Translations under genes and position numbers: made by a program
Part shown: piece by piece, positions 62,082 to 64,000 of the stretch
How the letters are laid out: each line of letters starts with the position of its first letter
Numbering within the stretch: position 1 is the first letter of the stretch
The notes under the pieces: generated by a model
What the model saw: the letters and a program-made list of their open reading frames with translations, nothing else
The model's database searches: none
What the model was told of the DNA's origin: nothing
Assembly (NCBI RefSeq): GCF_001010285.1
Contig: NZ_CP011104.1
Span: 4,650,001 to 4,714,000, forward strand
Origin: Photorhabdus thracensis
GTDB lineage: Bacteria; Pseudomonadota; Gammaproteobacteria; Enterobacterales; Enterobacteriaceae
Direction: 5' to 3'
DNA length: 64,000 nucleotides

Positions 62082-62624
62082 CTAAGAATCCAACTCTTCC
62101 CGTAACGCCTGCAACGCTTCACGGGTGATCATTGCCAATGTCCGGTAAAAACCGGTTGTTGCGTGGGCTTCCACCTTTCCCAGCAATTGCCCACACCACG
62201 GCAGAAGATACTCATCAAACAACACAATTTGCCCCTGAACTTCATCTTCTGCGGCCTGATCTTCCAGCCATGAAGCCGCTAATAACAGAGAACCAAACTG
62301 ATCAACCGGCCCCTCTGACAATGGCATACCGCGTTCGGTCAGAAACTGACGAATATCGTTTTCACTCTCCCCGGTATAGTCAGAACGACGACCCGGCACA
62401 CTGGCATAACCACCACCACCAAATAGCGCAGTATAATCCGTTGCCATTGCCGGCAGTTCACAACTCTGTTGCAGGCGATCCAACAACGCATCCTGCTCTA
62501 ATGGCCAGGATTGTTTCAGTTTACCTTCCGCCATCATTGCCAGAAGGGGTTGCAGAACCGGATCTTGTGGCTGGCGGTTAAACAAAGTCCCTAAAATGCG
62601 GCAGACTATTGAAAATTCATTCAT
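62082..62624 (-). CDS. ycdY: TorD-family chaperone YcdY
   Basis: 180 aa from ATG 62624 (MNEFSIVCRILGTLFNRQPQ), the E. coli start. All-helical TorD/DmsD fold; SLLLAASWLEDQAAEDE near 112 and LPWCGQLLGKVEAHATTGFY near 141 are typical. E. coli YcdY is linked to maturation of the metal enzyme YcdX and to swarming. ycdX, which lies between ghrA and ycdY in E. coli, is missing here. Confidence 0.93.
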   Translation of the reverse strand: MNEFSIVCRILGTLFNRQPQDPVLQPLLAMMAEGKLKQSWPLEQDALLDRLQQSCELPAMATDYTALFGGGGYASVPGRRSDYTGESENDIRQFLTERGMPLSEGPVDQFGSLLLAASWLEDQAAEDEVQGQIVLFDEYLLPWCGQLLGKVEAHATTGFYRTLAMITREALQALREELDS

Positions 62625-62696
62625 CTCATTTTCCAAATAAATAGCTATTTTGCCGCTATTGTCCCCAATAACCAACCTGACTGTAAAGAGACACTG

Positions 62697-63638
62697 TTAA
62701 TACCCCAGTTTGATATCCACAACACCGGTTGGTAATTCACCCTTTTCAATCCGTCGAATATTTTCACTGACCTTATCCATAGCGATATTGGGAATAGTAA
62801 TAGCAGCAATATGTGGAGTAACCGTTATACGGGGATGCGTCCAGAATGGGTGCATTTCCGGCAATGGTTCCTCAGTAAATACATCCAATGAAGCCGCCGC
62901 GATATAGCCTTTATTGATCGCTACCAATAGATCATGTTCTATCAAATGGGAGCCTCGTGCGAGATTAATCAGATAGGACTTCGGTTTTAACTGACTAAAC
63001 AGCGATAAATTCAGAATACCACGGGTATGTGGTGTATCAGGCAATAGATTAATAAGCACTTTACTGCCAGAGAGAAAATCGCCCAACTGATCTTGACCGT
63101 AGAAGCTGTCTACCTTATTAATCTGCTTCGGAGTACGGCTCCAGCAGCGTACTGTAAAACCAAACTCAACCAGCGTCTCGGCAACACTGCGTCCTAAAAC
63201 CCCAGCGCCCAACACACCAATCACAAAATCCCGGCGATCATGTGATTCGAGTTGTTTCCACGTTTTCTGCCCTTGTTGCAGCTTATATTCATCCATGCGA
63301 CGTAAGTAATGTAAAACCGTTGCTACCGCATACTCCCGCATTTGTAATCCCATACCTGCGTCTTGGAGCCGCATTAATGGTACACCGGCGGGCAACATCC
63401 CGGGTCTTTGCTGTTCCTGTTTCAAAATGGCCTCTACCCCTGCTCCCAGGGTAAAAATCCCCTTCAATCCGGAGCGATTTGCCAACATTTCATAGGGAGG
63501 CGCCCAAACCATTGCATAATCTGCATGGGCATTATCGCCGCGTTTCCATTGACGGATATTAATATTCGGCAGTCGATGCTGCATGCCCTGAATCCACTGA
63601 GCGGCATCAAAAAAAGGGTGGTAAAAGATAATATCCAT
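62697..63638 (-). CDS. ghrA: Glyoxylate/hydroxypyruvate reductase A
   Basis: 313 aa D-2-hydroxyacid dehydrogenase. NAD(P) motif GVLGAGVLGRSVAETLVEFG near 141-160, catalytic Arg region NLARGSHLIEHD near 223, Glu in ASLDVFTEEPLP and His in VTPHIAAITIP near 270. Reduces glyoxylate and hydroxypyruvate with NADPH. Upstream region of 324 bp leads to the tRNA gene. Confidence 0.95.
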   Translation of the reverse strand: MDIIFYHPFFDAAQWIQGMQHRLPNINIRQWKRGDNAHADYAMVWAPPYEMLANRSGLKGIFTLGAGVEAILKQEQQRPGMLPAGVPLMRLQDAGMGLQMREYAVATVLHYLRRMDEYKLQQGQKTWKQLESHDRRDFVIGVLGAGVLGRSVAETLVEFGFTVRCWSRTPKQINKVDSFYGQDQLGDFLSGSKVLINLLPDTPHTRGILNLSLFSQLKPKSYLINLARGSHLIEHDLLVAINKGYIAAASLDVFTEEPLPEMHPFWTHPRITVTPHIAAITIPNIAMDKVSENIRRIEKGELPTGVVDIKLGY

Positions 63639-63879
63639 GATTATTTATCCTAATTTATTTTTTTATACAGGGTTATCTGATTAATAGCAGGTTGCAAGCT
63701 CCTTTGTTAATCATCTTTATGAAAATGTTGAGAATGTTAAGTAGTTAACGAATTCATTTTTTTCTTATCAAAAAACTTGCATCTGTTTACTTCAACAACG
63801 TCAGATGGGCATCAATTCATCGAATTGACGGTTATTTAGCTAACCAATCAAAAAACCAAAGAAAAGTATTAGAAGAGTG
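63639..63879. other. Intergenic region ghrA / tRNA-Ser
   Basis: AT-rich divergent region, holds the ghrA promoter by position; no gene recognised. Confidence 0.4.
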
Positions 63880-63908
63880 TTGACGCTTGTAATGCTTTTC
63901 CCTATAGT
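63880..63908 (+). promoter_or_regulatory. Promoter of tRNA-Ser(GGA)
   Basis: TTGACG (63880-63885), 17 nt, TATAGT (63903-63908), followed by the GC-rich AGCGCCCCG discriminator, typical of growth-rate and ppGpp-controlled stable RNA genes. About 54 nt before the tRNA 5' end. Confidence 0.85.
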
Positions 63909-63962
63909 AGCGCCCCGTTGCAGCGACGATGTCAAACAAAGTTGCTGGGGCGAAAAAAACAC

Positions 63963-64000
63963 GGTGAGGTGTCCGAGAGGCTTAAGGGGCACGCCTGGAA
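63963..64000 (+). tRNA. tRNA-Ser(GGA), 5' part only
   Basis: GGTGAGGTGTCCGAGAGGCT and the next 18 bases, to GCACGCCTGGAA, match the acceptor, D-arm and anticodon-loop start of enterobacterial tRNA-Ser with anticodon GGA (serW/serX type). The window ends within or right after the anticodon. Located next to ghrA, as serX is in E. coli. Confidence 0.9.

Overview
The window looks like the chromosome of an enterobacterium of the Photorhabdus/Xenorhabdus group (Morganellaceae). I infer this from E. coli-like core gene blocks with diverged, moderately AT-rich sequence, a type I-F CRISPR repeat, dense accessory insertions between core genes (orphan T6SS module, RiPP operon, lone type II thioesterase) and many decayed mobile fragments. 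Species cannot be fixed by reading alone.

Layout. 135-10086 is the block rnd, fadD, yeaY (slp family), tsaB, yoaA, yoaB in E. coli order. It is interrupted by a GNAT gene and by an insertion at about 5580-7700 that holds a Tn3 transposase scrap, an apparent MFS transporter scrap, an intact aspartate-carbamoyltransferase-like gene and an IS256-type scrap. A hipBA module follows (10225-11953), then mdtJI, zwf with a HexR box, hexR and pykA. From 18248 to 24882 an AT-rich operon carries two tandem paralogous 57-58 aa precursor-like peptides, a MacAB-like exporter split into permease, fusion protein and ATPase, and a radical SAM/SPASM enzyme: a likely cyclophane-forming RiPP system. Core genes resume with lpxM, mepM, znuA/znuCB around a Zur box, ruvB, ruvA, ruvC, yebC, nudB, aspS, yecN, cmoAB, cutC and yecM.

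Between yecM and argS lies a 13 kb accessory island (39482-52832). It holds a three-gene unknown cluster and an orphan T6SS cargo module: PAAR fragment, shortened TssF, lipase effector split by a 7-bp tandem duplication, two DUF3304-like immunity lipoproteins, a VgrG that appears internally deleted, and a DUF4123 adaptor. It also has a second decayed copy of that module, yceI-yceJ, relics of type I-E CRISPR repeats, and a DUF2442/DUF4160 pair. The repeated copies and deletions suggest shuffling by recombination.

The last part holds argS, a type II thioesterase, murJ, a 25-repeat type I-F CRISPR array with no cas genes in view, rimJ, mdtH, yceB, ycdY, ghrA and the 5' end of tRNA-Ser(GGA) with a strong promoter.

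The most promising candidate for an undescribed system is the two-precursor RiPP operon. The non-canonical carbamoyltransferase and the damaged T6SS lipase module follow.
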